A stretch of 64,000 nt of DNA from Herbaspirillum sp. ST 5-3. GTDB lineage: Bacteria; Pseudomonadota; Gammaproteobacteria; Burkholderiales; Burkholderiaceae_D. The translations under genes were made by a program, and so were the position numbers. Location of the stretch: contig NZ_STGI01000012.1 of assembly GCF_004804275.1 (NCBI RefSeq), positions 1-64,000 of the forward strand, in the 5' to 3' direction. The stretch's first letter is position 1. Each line of letters starts with the position of its first letter. The notes beneath the pieces were generated by a model. It saw nothing but the letters and a program-made list of their open reading frames with translations, did not search any database and was not told the origin of the DNA. Shown here piece by piece: positions 27,234 through 36,900 of this stretch.

Positions 27234-27800
27234 ATGTTCAGCCGCCTCGGAAGATGGGCGTCACGCGGACTCGAAATCGCGATCGTCGCGTGTTTGTCCA
27301 TCATGGCCATTCTGGTATTCGGCAACGTCGTGTTGCGTTATGCCTTCAATTCCGGCATTGCGGTATCGGAAGAGCTGGCGAGGCTGCTGTTCGTCTGGCT
27401 GATCTTTCTCGGCGCAATTCTCGCGTCGGCGCAGCATGCGCACATCGGCTTCGACACGCTGGTCACCAAGCTGCCGACCGCCTGGAAAAAGATCCTGATC
27501 GTCGCCACCGGGTCCCTGATGCTGATCGCATGCGTGATCTTCATCGTCGGCGGCTGGCAACAGGCGGTGATCAATCTCGACAACACGTACCCGGTGCTCG
27601 GCATTTCGTATGCGTGGCTGTATGCGGTGGCGATTGCATTCGGTGCCGGCATGGTCCTGACCATCGGCGCCAATCTCTGGAAGGCGCTGGCGCACCGCGA
27701 CAGCGATGACGATCTGGTCCTGATCAAGGACATCGGCACGCGCATCGAGGAAAAGATGGGCGACGTGGCCACGCGCGACACGCAGGAGAAGCCCGAATGA
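27234..27800 (+). CDS. TRAP transporter small permease (DctQ-type)
   Basis: A 188-residue inner-membrane protein with four transmembrane helices, the normal size for DctQ. It begins RLGRWASRGLEIAIVACLSIMAILVFGNVVLRY and contains SEELARLLFVWLIFLGAILASAQHAHIGFD, the family signature. The GGAGCAGGAGAC ribosome site supports the ATG at 27234. It overlaps the large permease gene by four bases (ATGA), giving translational coupling. It forms the membrane complex with DctM and works with the substrate-binding protein downstream. Confidence 0.95.
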   Translation: MFSRLGRWASRGLEIAIVACLSIMAILVFGNVVLRYAFNSGIAVSEELARLLFVWLIFLGAILASAQHAHIGFDTLVTKLPTAWKKILIVATGSLMLIACVIFIVGGWQQAVINLDNTYPVLGISYAWLYAVAIAFGAGMVLTIGANLWKALAHRDSDDDLVLIKDIGTRIEEKMGDVATRDTQEKPE

Positions 27801-29074
27801 GCGCGTTCATCTTTCTCGGCATCCTGCTGGCGCTGATTACCATCGGCATGCCGATTGCCTTTGCCTTGCTGTTCGCGGGCATCGGCATCATGCTGCAACT
27901 CGACCAGTTCGATTCGCAGATCGTGGTGCAGAACGCGATCGGCGGCGCCGACAATTTCGTCCTGATGGCCGTGCCCTTCTTCATTCTTGCCGGCGAGTTC
28001 ATGAATGCCGGCGGCTTGTCCAAGCGCATCGTCGACCTGGCTGGCGCCTTCGTCGGCCACCTGCGCGGCGGGCTCGGTTATGTGGCGATCTTCGCAGCGG
28101 TGCTGCTGGCCAGCCTGTCCGGCTCGGCGGTGGCCGACACCGCGGCGCTGGCGGCGATCCTGGTGCCGATGATGCGCCAGGCCGGTTACGACCCGGCGCG
28201 CGCATGCGGGCTGATGGCGGCCGGCGGCATCATCGCGCCGGTGATTCCGCCGTCCATCGGATTCCTGCTGTTCGGCGTGGTGGCCAACATTTCGATCACC
28301 CGCCTGTTCCTGGCGGGGATCATGCCGGGCGTGATGATGGGGCTGGCGCTGGTGTTCGCCTGGTGGCTGGTTTCGCGCAAGGCGAACACCAAGCTGGCGC
28401 CGAAGATGCCGCTGCGCGAACGCCTGGCCCTGCTGGGCAAGGGCTTCTGGGCGCTGATGCTGCCGGTGATCATCATCGGCGGCTTGAAGTTCGGCATCTT
28501 CACGCCGACCGAAGCCGCCGTGGTCGCCGCCGTCTATGCGCTCTTCGTCGGCCTCGTGGTCTACCGCGAGCTGACGCTTGCCACGGTCTACCACTGCCTG
28601 CTGGTCACCGCGCGCACCACGGCGGTGGTGCTGCTGCTGGCGGCGCTGGCGATGGTGGCGTCCTACATGATCACCGTCGCCGACATCCCCGGCCAAGTCG
28701 GCGCATGGATGCAGGTCTTCGCCGGCAGCCAGTTGCTGCTGGTGATCGCGATGATGATGGTGGTGTTCTTCGCCGGCATGGTGCTCGACTTCATCCCCAT
28801 CGTGCTGATCTTCACGCCGGTATTCCTGCCGATCGTGCAGCAGGCCGGCATCGATCCGGTGTATTTCGGCGTGGTGTTCGTGATGAATTGCTCGATCGGC
28901 ATGATCACGCCGCCGGTCGGCGTGGTGCTGAATGTCGTGAGTTCGATCGGGAAGGTGTCGATGTCCGAAGCGGTGCGCGGCGTCCTGCCCTTCCTGATCG
29001 CTGAAACGGTAGTACTGGTTGCCCTGATTGTCGCGCCGTCGCTGGTGACGGTGCCGGCATCGTGGTGGCATTGA
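27797..29074 (+). CDS. TRAP transporter large permease (DctM-type)
   Basis: A 425-residue polytopic inner-membrane protein that transports an organic acid with sodium. The length and about 12 hydrophobic segments match DctM. Conserved blocks include GGADNFVLMAVPFFILAGEFMNAGG, GSAVADTAALAAILVPMM, AGGIIAPVIPPSIGFLLFGV and GMITPPVGVVLNVV. It is coupled to the small permease by the ATGA overlap. The substrate is probably a C4-dicarboxylate-like or aromatic-derived acid, given the neighbouring enzymes. Confidence 0.96.
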   Translation: MSAFIFLGILLALITIGMPIAFALLFAGIGIMLQLDQFDSQIVVQNAIGGADNFVLMAVPFFILAGEFMNAGGLSKRIVDLAGAFVGHLRGGLGYVAIFAAVLLASLSGSAVADTAALAAILVPMMRQAGYDPARACGLMAAGGIIAPVIPPSIGFLLFGVVANISITRLFLAGIMPGVMMGLALVFAWWLVSRKANTKLAPKMPLRERLALLGKGFWALMLPVIIIGGLKFGIFTPTEAAVVAAVYALFVGLVVYRELTLATVYHCLLVTARTTAVVLLLAALAMVASYMITVADIPGQVGAWMQVFAGSQLLLVIAMMMVVFFAGMVLDFIPIVLIFTPVFLPIVQQAGIDPVYFGVVFVMNCSIGMITPPVGVVLNVVSSIGKVSMSEAVRGVLPFLIAETVVLVALIVAPSLVTVPASWWH

Positions 29075-29102
29075 AAATAAACGAGAGAAGGAGAAACAAG
29101 TC

Positions 29103-30089
29103 ATGAAACCAATGCACACTCTGATGGCGTTCGCAATTGCAAGCCTGCTGGCCGGCTCGGCGCTGGCGCAGACGACCGCCAAGTTCGCCGTGACGCTGCC
29201 CGAAAAATCACATCAGGGGCAGGGCGTGGCCAAGTTTGTCGAACTGGTGGAAGCCAAGAGCAAGGGCAAGATCAAGATCAAGCCGTTCTATAACGGCGCG
29301 CTCGGCAACGACGTGCAGGTCACGTCCGCGCTGCAGGGGGGCACCATCGAATTCACCGTGCCGCAGACCACCACGCTGACCGGCATGGTGAAGGAATTCG
29401 AGATTCTCGATTTCCCCTTCCTCTTCAGCAACGAGCAGGAAGCGGAGAAGGTGCTGGACGGCGCAACCGGGCAGAAACTGCTCGACAAGCTGCCGGCCAA
29501 GGGCCTGGTCGGCCTCGCCTACTGGGAAAACGGCTTCTTCAATGCCACCAACAGCAAGCATCCGATCGCCAAGGTGGAGGACTTCCAGGGCCTGAAGTTC
29601 CGCGCGATCCAGGCCAAGATTTCGCAGGAAACCATCAAGGCGCTGGGCGCCAATCCGGTGCCGCTCGCAGTGCCCGAACTGTACACCGCGCTGGAAACAC
29701 GCACGGTCGATGGACAGGGCACACCGACCGCAGTGATTGCAGCACTGAAGCTGAACGAGGTGCAGAAGTACCTGTCGCTGACCCGGCATGCGTACGGTGC
29801 ATTCGTGCCGCTGGTGTCGAAGAAGTTCTGGGACAAGCTGTCCGATGCCGACCGCAACATCCTGCGCGACGCCGCGCTGGAGGCGCGCACTTACCAGCGC
29901 AAGGTGGCGCGCGACCAAGCCGCTTCCGCACAGGCGCAGATGGCTGCGAAGGGCCTCCTGGTCAACGAGGTCGCGCCGGCCGAGCGCGCGCGCATGCGCG
30001 ACAAGGTCAAGCCGGTGTGGGACATGTTCTCGAAGGAAGTCGGACAGGACATGTTCGCGGAAGTGACCCGTCAGCTCGATACGAAGTGA
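29103..30089 (+). CDS. TRAP transporter substrate-binding protein (DctP-type)
   Basis: A 328-residue periplasmic binding protein. The signal peptide ends near residue 23 (SALAQ), and the mature protein begins TTAKFAVTLPEKSHQGQG. The conserved region FPFLFSNEQEAEKVLDG and the FRAIQ motif with its ligand-binding Arg (GLKFRAIQAKIS) fit the DctP family. It delivers substrate to the DctQ-DctM permease. A GGAGAA ribosome site is 11 bases upstream. The downstream FAH and isomerase genes suggest an aromatic-pathway acid as ligand, but specificity cannot be read from sequence. Confidence 0.95.
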   Translation: MKPMHTLMAFAIASLLAGSALAQTTAKFAVTLPEKSHQGQGVAKFVELVEAKSKGKIKIKPFYNGALGNDVQVTSALQGGTIEFTVPQTTTLTGMVKEFEILDFPFLFSNEQEAEKVLDGATGQKLLDKLPAKGLVGLAYWENGFFNATNSKHPIAKVEDFQGLKFRAIQAKISQETIKALGANPVPLAVPELYTALETRTVDGQGTPTAVIAALKLNEVQKYLSLTRHAYGAFVPLVSKKFWDKLSDADRNILRDAALEARTYQRKVARDQAASAQAQMAAKGLLVNEVAPAERARMRDKVKPVWDMFSKEVGQDMFAEVTRQLDTK

Positions 30090-30125
30090 TACGCCTCTCC
30101 ACCTGAACAGGAAAGACAAGGAACC

Positions 30126-31148
30126 ATGAAACTCGCCACGCTCAAGACCGGCGGCCGCGACGGCACGCTGGTGGTGGTCAGCCGCGACCTCACGCAATGC
30201 CAGCCCGTGCCGGACATCGCGCGCACCCTGCAGGCCGCGCTCGACGATTGGGAACGCACCGCGCCGCAATTGCGGGAGGTCTATCTTGCACTGAACAACG
30301 GCGCCGCCCGCCACGCGCAGCCCTTCGATGAGACGCAATGTCATTCGCCGCTGCCGCGCGCTTATCAATGGGCTGACGGTTCGGCCTATCTGAATCACGT
30401 GGAGCTGGTACGCAGGGCGCGCAACAGCGAAGTGCCGGCCTCGTTCTGGACCGATCCGCTGATGTATCAGGGCGGCTCCGATTCCTTCGTCGGTCCGCGC
30501 GATCCGATGTATGCGCTGAGCGAGGAATGGGGCATCGACCTGGAAGCGGAAGTCGCGGTCATTACCGGCGATGTGCCGATGGGCGCGACGCCCGAGCAGT
30601 GCGCCACCGCGATCCGGCTGGTCATGCTGGTCAACGATGTGTCCTTGCGCAACCTGATCCCGGCGGAGCTGGCGAAGGGTTTCGGCTTCTTCCAGTCGAA
30701 GCCGGCGAGTGCGTTTTCTCCGGTGGCGGTCACCTCGGACGAGCTCGGAGATGCCTGGCGCGACACCAAGCTGCATCTGCCGCTGCTGGTGCAGGTGAAT
30801 GCTCAGCCCTTCGGCAAACCGAATGCCGGCGTCGACATGACCTTCAACTTCAGTCAGCTCATCGCCCATCTCGCGAAAACGCGCGAAGTCGAAGCCGGTT
30901 CGATCGTCGGTTCCGGTACGGTGTCGAACAAGCACGACAGCCTGCACGGGTCGAGTATCGACAAGGGCGGCGTCGGCTATTGCTGCATTGCTGAAGTCCG
31001 CATGGTCGAGACGATTGAAAGCGGTGCGCCGAAAACCGGTTTTCTGCGGTTCGGCGACACGGTGCGCATCGACATGAAGGATGCGCAAGGCAACAGCATT
31101 TTCGGGGCGATCGAGCAGACAGTCGTGAAATATCCAAAGCCGAAATAG
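30126..31148 (+). CDS. Fumarylacetoacetate hydrolase family protein
   Basis: A 340-residue FAH-superfamily hydrolase that cleaves a C-C bond in a beta-diketone ring-cleavage product. The N-terminal domain (MKLATLKTGGRDGTLVVVS) is followed by the catalytic mixed-beta-roll: LNHVELVRRAR, EEWGIDLEAEVAVITGDVP (metal-binding Glu), RLVMLVNDVSLRNLIPAELAKGFGFFQSKPA and EAGSIVGSGTVSN. Size and this first domain are closer to the bacterial FahA-type than to short FAH proteins. It lies in an operon with a maleylacetoacetate isomerase, consistent with a homogentisate or gentisate-type lower pathway, but no ring-cleaving dioxygenase of the usual type is adjacent. Confidence 0.88.
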   Translation: MKLATLKTGGRDGTLVVVSRDLTQCQPVPDIARTLQAALDDWERTAPQLREVYLALNNGAARHAQPFDETQCHSPLPRAYQWADGSAYLNHVELVRRARNSEVPASFWTDPLMYQGGSDSFVGPRDPMYALSEEWGIDLEAEVAVITGDVPMGATPEQCATAIRLVMLVNDVSLRNLIPAELAKGFGFFQSKPASAFSPVAVTSDELGDAWRDTKLHLPLLVQVNAQPFGKPNAGVDMTFNFSQLIAHLAKTREVEAGSIVGSGTVSNKHDSLHGSSIDKGGVGYCCIAEVRMVETIESGAPKTGFLRFGDTVRIDMKDAQGNSIFGAIEQTVVKYPKPK

Positions 31149-31205
31149 CCAACGCTGTTTATCGCATCGCGATATTTCGCATCATCACTTTGAATGATCT
31201 CAACA

Positions 31206-31862
31206 ATGCTGAAACTCCATACCTACTTCCGCAGCTCCGCCGCCTACCGCGTGCGTATTGCGCTGAACCTGAAGGGCCTGGCCTATGAATCGATCCCGGT
31301 GCATCTGCTGAAAAACGGCGGCGAGCAGTTGCAGGAATCCTATCGCGCGATCAACCCGGCCGGCCTGGTTCCCAGCCTGCAGGATGGCGGGCACATCCTG
31401 ACACAGTCGCTGGCCATCCTTGAATACCTGGACGAAGCCTATCCGGAAGTGCCACTGCTGCCGCGCGATCCGTTCGCGCGCGCCAGGATCCGGGCGTTGG
31501 CGCAAACCATCGCGTGCGAAATCCATCCACTCAACAACCTGCGCGTGCTGAAATACCTGACGGGTACCTTGCAGCTGACCGAAGAAGCCAAGACGCAGTG
31601 GTACCGGCACTGGACGGAACAGGGTTTGCGCACGCTCGAAGCGCATCTGGCGCGCAATTCGGGCGAAGCGGAAACCGGTGCCTTTTGCCACGGCGACACG
31701 CCGACGATGGCCGATTGCTGCCTGGTACCGCAGGTATTCAATGCGCAACGCTTTCAGGTCGACATGTCGGCCTACCCGACCGTCATGGCCATCCATACCC
31801 GCTGCAGCGCGCTGAAAGCCTTCGCGGCGGCACATCCATCGCAACAGCAAGACGCAGAGTAA
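31206..31862 (+). CDS. maiA: Maleylacetoacetate isomerase (GST zeta-type)
   Basis: A 218-residue zeta-class GST. The N-terminal motif SSAAYRVRIALNLKGLAYE includes the SSxxxR catalytic region, and NPAGLVPSLQDGGHILTQSLAILEYLDE binds glutathione. It isomerises maleylacetoacetate (or maleylpyruvate) to the fumaryl form, which the FAH-family enzyme directly upstream would hydrolyse. The ATG at 31206 gives the canonical MLKLHTYFRSS start. An ATG four codons earlier (31194) is possible, and neither has a strong ribosome site. Maleylpyruvate isomerase is the main alternative. Confidence 0.9.
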   Translation: MLKLHTYFRSSAAYRVRIALNLKGLAYESIPVHLLKNGGEQLQESYRAINPAGLVPSLQDGGHILTQSLAILEYLDEAYPEVPLLPRDPFARARIRALAQTIACEIHPLNNLRVLKYLTGTLQLTEEAKTQWYRHWTEQGLRTLEAHLARNSGEAETGAFCHGDTPTMADCCLVPQVFNAQRFQVDMSAYPTVMAIHTRCSALKAFAAAHPSQQQDAE

Positions 31863-31873
31863 GGGGGTCGCCC

Positions 31874-33016
31874 TCAGGAGCGCACCGGCAGCAGGCGGCG
31901 CACGCCGCGCAACAAGGCGACGGCCAGCCTGGAGCCGGGATTGCCGTTGCGCCGCACCCTGCGTGCCCATAACCTTGCCCGCCGCAAAGCGCGGGCAAGG
32001 GCATTGCGTAGCAGGGTGTCGGGATGGCCGAACATGCGCAGACGCGAACGATACAGGATGAGGTCGTCGAGGTTTCGCTGCGTTGCCTGCAAGCGTGCCT
32101 TGTACTCGTCCTGTCCCCACAGCAGGTGGTACTCATTGCCGCCCTTCAGGATGCATTCGCAGGCGGTCAGGTAACAGCACAGGGTGCCGAGCCGGTAATC
32201 GTTGTAAGCCGGATCATGGGCCAGCACTTCAAGGAAGTAGTTCTCGCCGGCGCGGTAATTGATGGTGCCTGCGCAAACGCGGCCGTTGATGGTGATGACG
32301 GCCACCATGCCGCACTCCATGGCCAGCTGGATGATGCGCCGCGTCGCGTCGTCGTCGTTGATCGACACCTTGCCTTTTCCCGCCATGCGGCTGCGATTGA
32401 ACTCGACGATGGCGCGAATATGGTCGGGGTCGATGTGACGGCCTTCGGACACCTGAAAGTGGAATGTGGGGAAGTCGCGCTTGAGCTTGTTCAGGTAGCG
32501 GTGGATGTAGCTGCGGGTCGCCTTGCCCATGCCGGCAAGGTAGTCCTCGGTGCTGCGCGGCAGCGTGATCACCATGTCTTCCAGGCAGTTGAAGCGCTCG
32601 AAGGGCAAGGGCAGGCGGCGTATCATGGCCTGCACCGCATGGAAGGCGATGACGTCGACTTCAGGATAGGTGGCAAGAATGTGGCGCGCAAACCGGCTGA
32701 CCTCGTGATCATCGAGCAGAATGCCTTCGTTCAGCACCTGCACATGGTTTTTTTCCCGGCGGAACAGCCAGACGGTGACCAGCACGCCATCGTCGAACAC
32801 GGCGTAGGTGCTGATATTGCTGGTGCGGCCATACACCCTCAGGTGCGACAACGACGAGAACAGGTTGCCGTACAGGCGCAGCAGCGCCGCTTCCGCAAAG
32901 GGTGGAACCTGGCCTTCGTGGCATTGAATGGTAATGCCGTGCTCCGTCACCATCCCGAGGGCGACGCGAGCCTGGTCGGCGTCGATGGCCGTAGCAATGG
33001 AACCGCGTGCGCTCAT
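31874..33016 (-). CDS. GNAT-fold (FemAB/CelD-like) acetyltransferase
   Basis: A 380-residue protein with a central GNAT/FemAB-like region: EDYLAGMGKATRSYIHRYLNKLKRDFP followed by the C-terminal acetyltransferase-6 part with GTINYRAGENYFLEVLAHDPAYNDYRLGTLCCYLTACECI. Such proteins act in exopolysaccharide or cell-wall amino-acid transfer. The start at 33016 has GGAG eight bases upstream; an ATG 14 codons further upstream has none. The C-terminus is strongly basic and Arg-rich, suggesting peripheral membrane or nucleic-acid association. It stands alone, with no polysaccharide genes next to it. Confidence 0.75.
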   Translation of the reverse strand: MSARGSIATAIDADQARVALGMVTEHGITIQCHEGQVPPFAEAALLRLYGNLFSSLSHLRVYGRTSNISTYAVFDDGVLVTVWLFRREKNHVQVLNEGILLDDHEVSRFARHILATYPEVDVIAFHAVQAMIRRLPLPFERFNCLEDMVITLPRSTEDYLAGMGKATRSYIHRYLNKLKRDFPTFHFQVSEGRHIDPDHIRAIVEFNRSRMAGKGKVSINDDDATRRIIQLAMECGMVAVITINGRVCAGTINYRAGENYFLEVLAHDPAYNDYRLGTLCCYLTACECILKGGNEYHLLWGQDEYKARLQATQRNLDDLILYRSRLRMFGHPDTLLRNALARALRRARLWARRVRRNGNPGSRLAVALLRGVRRLLPVRS

Positions 33017-33520
33017 CTTCTTGTCTCCGTTTTCTTGTGGCGATTCGTTGTTCGTCATTTATTGAATGTGTTGTGCTTGCTGGGCAATACCGCGGCGCAC
33101 ATGCCTGCCGTCACGCCTTCATGCAATCCATCGCAGTAGGCTTGGGCAGGGCTCGCCTAGATTGGACGGTCAGGGGAGGAAGAGTTCATCGCGCTTGCCG
33201 ATTGCAATGCGCTTGTTTGTGTGAGCGCAAAAGTGAGGACGGAATCCGCAATCGACGGAATTCCCGCTCCTATATTTATTGGAATTGCCCGCACACGCCG
33301 CTGCTATCGGACCATCAGGCAAGCGCGTACTCAACGCCGCCTGCTTTCTGCCCCCGTGATGGTCGAAGCCCGTCCATTTTCCATGCGGGAATCGGGTCTT
33401 TGTCCCTTCCGGCAGCGAAAAACCACATCCACTGTAGGGGTTAATCCAGCGCATCGAAGAGTCGCGTAGAATCTGACCAAAAGAACAGCATTCGTCATCG
33501 CCTCCAATCAGAAGAACAAA
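33017..33520. other. Gene-poor intergenic region
   Basis: 504 bases with somewhat lower GC and no supportable ORF. Short open frames here are antisense or random. No clear promoter, repeat or terminator is seen. Confidence 0.45.
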
Positions 33521-33868
33521 TTGATCCGCCGCCTACGCACAGCACTGCGCTCTCCCGCGCACCTCACGCGCCGCTCCGTCCGCGGCCTGTGGGCATTGCA
33601 GAACCGGGAACGCATGCGCCTTTGGGCAGAAATGTCCCAGGTGCGGGGCTTGATGCACCTGCTGATGAAGCAGCGGAATGGCTATCGATGGGACGACACG
33701 GACCGCCGCACGATCCGCACACAGTTGCGCAAGCTGGCGTCGCTCAGTCCCTACATGCTGCTGTTCGTCTCGCCGGGCGGATTTCTGGCGTTGCCGTTGC
33801 TGGCCTGGTGGCTGGACCGGCGCAGGCAGAGACGGCATGACGGCGTGCAGCAGCCGACACTCGAATAA
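33521..33868 (+). CDS. Small LETM1-like protein
   Basis: A 115-residue protein. The segment RTIRTQLRKLASLSPYMLLFVSPGGFLALPLLAWWLDRRRQRR, residues about 67-108, matches the core of the LETM1/ribosome-binding-like family, with one hydrophobic helix flanked by basic residues. Mitochondrial LETM1 is a cation/proton exchanger; short bacterial members are poorly characterised. The start is TTG at 33521, as no ATG gives the conserved region early enough. It precedes a large hybrid sensor kinase by about 60 bases and may be co-transcribed with it. Function is unknown. Confidence 0.65.
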   Translation: MIRRLRTALRSPAHLTRRSVRGLWALQNRERMRLWAEMSQVRGLMHLLMKQRNGYRWDDTDRRTIRTQLRKLASLSPYMLLFVSPGGFLALPLLAWWLDRRRQRRHDGVQQPTLE

Positions 33869-33930
33869 TTGAATTGAATCCGAATGCATTGCGCCGCTTT
33901 GCCGGCGCAATGCATGTGCCAGGACCCAGC

Positions 33931-36900
33931 ATGCTCGAACAACACAGACCGACGGACAAGACGGCGCACGCGACAGCGGCCCCCATCACCGGGATCGAAG
34001 AGATCGAAGAGATCGAAGAGCGGTTCAGCCGCATCACGCGCCTCACGCAGCGCGCATTCAACGCGTCGATAGCCTTCGTGCTGCTGGATGACGCCGGCCA
34101 GCGACGGTTCCAGTCGTGCCAGGGATTGGCGGCCGACGACTTGCCTTATTGCCTGCCGTTTTGCGAGAGCAGCGCTGCGGCCGGCGCGCCCGGCGTGATC
34201 GAAGATGCCGCCGCCGATCCGTGCTTCGCGACCAATCCGCTGGTAACAGGTCCGACCCAGGTCCGGTTCTATGCCGGATGGGCGCTGCAGAACCGCGCCG
34301 GCAAGCGGATCGGCACGCTCGGTCTGTTCGACCGTGCTCCGCGCCGGCTGGATGCTGGCGATGTCGACGCCTTGCGCGACCTGGCGCAGTGGGCCGAATC
34401 GGAAATGAACAATCGCGCTCTGCTGCGTGCGCTGACGGTTGCGGAAGAGAGCGAATCGCGCCTGCATGCGGTGGTCGACAGCGTGGCCGACGGCATCATC
34501 ACGCTCGACCAGTTCGGCAAGATCGAATCGATCAATCCGGCCGCCGTGCGCATCTTCGGCTACCAGCCGGAGGAAGTGATCGGGCAGAACATCAAGGTGC
34601 TGATGCCGACCAACTATCACCACGCGCACGACGGCTACCTGCAGAACTTCCGCGACACCGGCAAGACCCGCATCATCGGCCAGGACCGCGAAGTGACCGG
34701 ACGCCGCAAGGACGGCTCGCTGTTCGCGATGGAACTGACGGTCAACGAAATGTGGCTGGGCGGACGGCGCGGCTTTGCCGGCATCATCCGTGACATCACC
34801 GTGCGCCGCGACAACGAGCGAAAGCTGCGCGAAAGCAGCGCGCTGCTGCAGACGGTGATGAGCAGCACCTCGTCCTTCGTGTACGGGCGCGACATGCATG
34901 GCCGCTTCCTGTTCGCCAACAAGGAATACAAGAAGGTGTTCGGCTTCGTGCCCGGCCAACTGGTGGGCAAGTCCGTCGAGGATGTCTATCCGCCCGACCT
35001 GGCCCGCTACAACCGCGAGAAGGATCAAGCAGTGCTGCAAGGCGGCCCCGGCACGCGGCTGGAAGACGAAGTGCAGGTCAACGGAGACGGGCCGATCTTC
35101 CTGGTGGTGCGTTCGCCGCTGATCAACGAGAAGGGCGAGGTGTACGGCGTGTGCGGCGTCGGCACCGACATCAGCCAGCGCAAGGCGGCGGAAGAGGCCA
35201 TGGCCGCGCTGAACCGGCAATTGGCCGAGACCACCGGGCTGCAGCAGGCCATCCTCAACAGCGCCAACTTCTCGATCATCGCCACCGACGTGCATGGCAC
35301 GATCCGGCTGTTCAACATCGGCGCACAGCGCATGCTCGGCTACGGTCCGGACGAACTGATCGGCAAGGACACGCCGGAGGTCTTCCACGATCCGGAAGAA
35401 ATCATCGCACGCGCGCATCTGCTGAGCATCGAGACCGGCCGGCATGTCGCGCCCGGCTTCGAAGCGCTGGTCGCGCTCACCCGGCGCGGCCTCGCCGACG
35501 AGCATGAGTGGACCTATATCCGCAAGGACGGCAGCCGCCTGCCGGTGATGCTGTCGGTCACGGCGGTGCGCGATGAACACCAGCGCATCACTGGCTTTCT
35601 CGGCATCGCCTACGACCTGACCGAACGCAAGCGGGCCGAGCACATCAAGGATGAATTCATCTCCACCGTGTCGCATGAATTGCGCACGCCGCTGACCTCG
35701 ATCCGCGGCTCGCTGGGACTCCTGACCGGCGGCGTGGCGGGCGACATCCCTGAGCGCGCGCGGCATCTGCTGCAGATCGCGAACAACAATTGCGAACGCC
35801 TGGTGCGGCTGATCAACGACATCCTCGACGTCGAAAAGATCGAGTCGGGCAATATGCGTTTCGACATCGTGCCGCAGCCCATCCTGCCGCTGATCGAGCA
35901 GGCACTCGATGCGATGCAGGATTACGCCGCGCAGTATCAGGTCAGCTTCGATCTGCAGGCGCAGGCGACGGACGTGCAGGTGGCGGTGGACGCCGACCGC
36001 ATGGTGCAGGTGATGATCAACCTGCTGTCCAATGCCGCCAAGTTTTCGCCGCAGGGCAGCCATGTGCAGGTGCGTCTGACGCGTCTGCCTAATTGCATGC
36101 GCCTGTCGGTGATCGACCAGGGACCGGGCATCGCGCGGGAATTCCGCGAACGCATCTTCCAGAAATTCGCGCAGGCCGATTCCTCGGATTCGCGCCAGAA
36201 GGGCGGCACCGGCCTCGGCCTGAGCATTTCGCGCGCCATCGTGGAAAGGCACCACGGCCGCATCGACTTCGACGTCGCGCCGGACGGAGGCACCGAATTC
36301 TATGTGGAATTGCCGCTGATCGCCGGCGAGGGCACATACTCCGCCATGCCCGCTGGCCAAGGGCGTGTCCTCATTTGCGAAGACGATCCGGACGTGGCCC
36401 GGCTGCTCGGCATGATGCTGGCGCAAGCCGGCCTCAGCAGCGATATCGCGTATGACGCGGCACATGCGCGGCGCCTGCTGGCGGAAGGAAGCTACGAAGC
36501 GATGACGCTGGACCTGGCCTTGCCGGGCGAGGACGGCGTTGCGCTGCTGCGCTGGATGCGCAAGCAGGAAAGCACGCGCCATCTGCCTGTGGTGGTGGTA
36601 TCGGCGCGCGCGGAAGAGGGGCGCCGCAGGCTGACCGGCGGCGCGATCGGCATTGTCGACTGGATTCCCAAGCCGATCGACCAGGCGCGCCTGATCGCGG
36701 CCTTGCAGAGCGTGATGCACAACTCCAGGAGCGATGCGCCGGCGGTGCTGCATGTGGAAGACGACCATGACCTGGTGAAGGTGGTGACCGCCCTGCTGCA
36801 TCCCGACGTCGCGGTCCGGCATGCGCGCACGCTGGCCGACGCGCGCGACCATCTCGCGGCGGAGTGCTTCAAGGCGATCCTGCTCGACCTGCAACTGCCT

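Noticed and set aside
27338-29182. 614-codon open frame antisense to the TRAP permeases
   Set aside because: It is His/Asp/Arg-rich shadow translation opposite conserved DctQ/DctM sequence.
29208-31088. 626-codon open frame antisense to DctP and FAH genes
   Set aside because: No domain, and both opposite-strand genes are well conserved.
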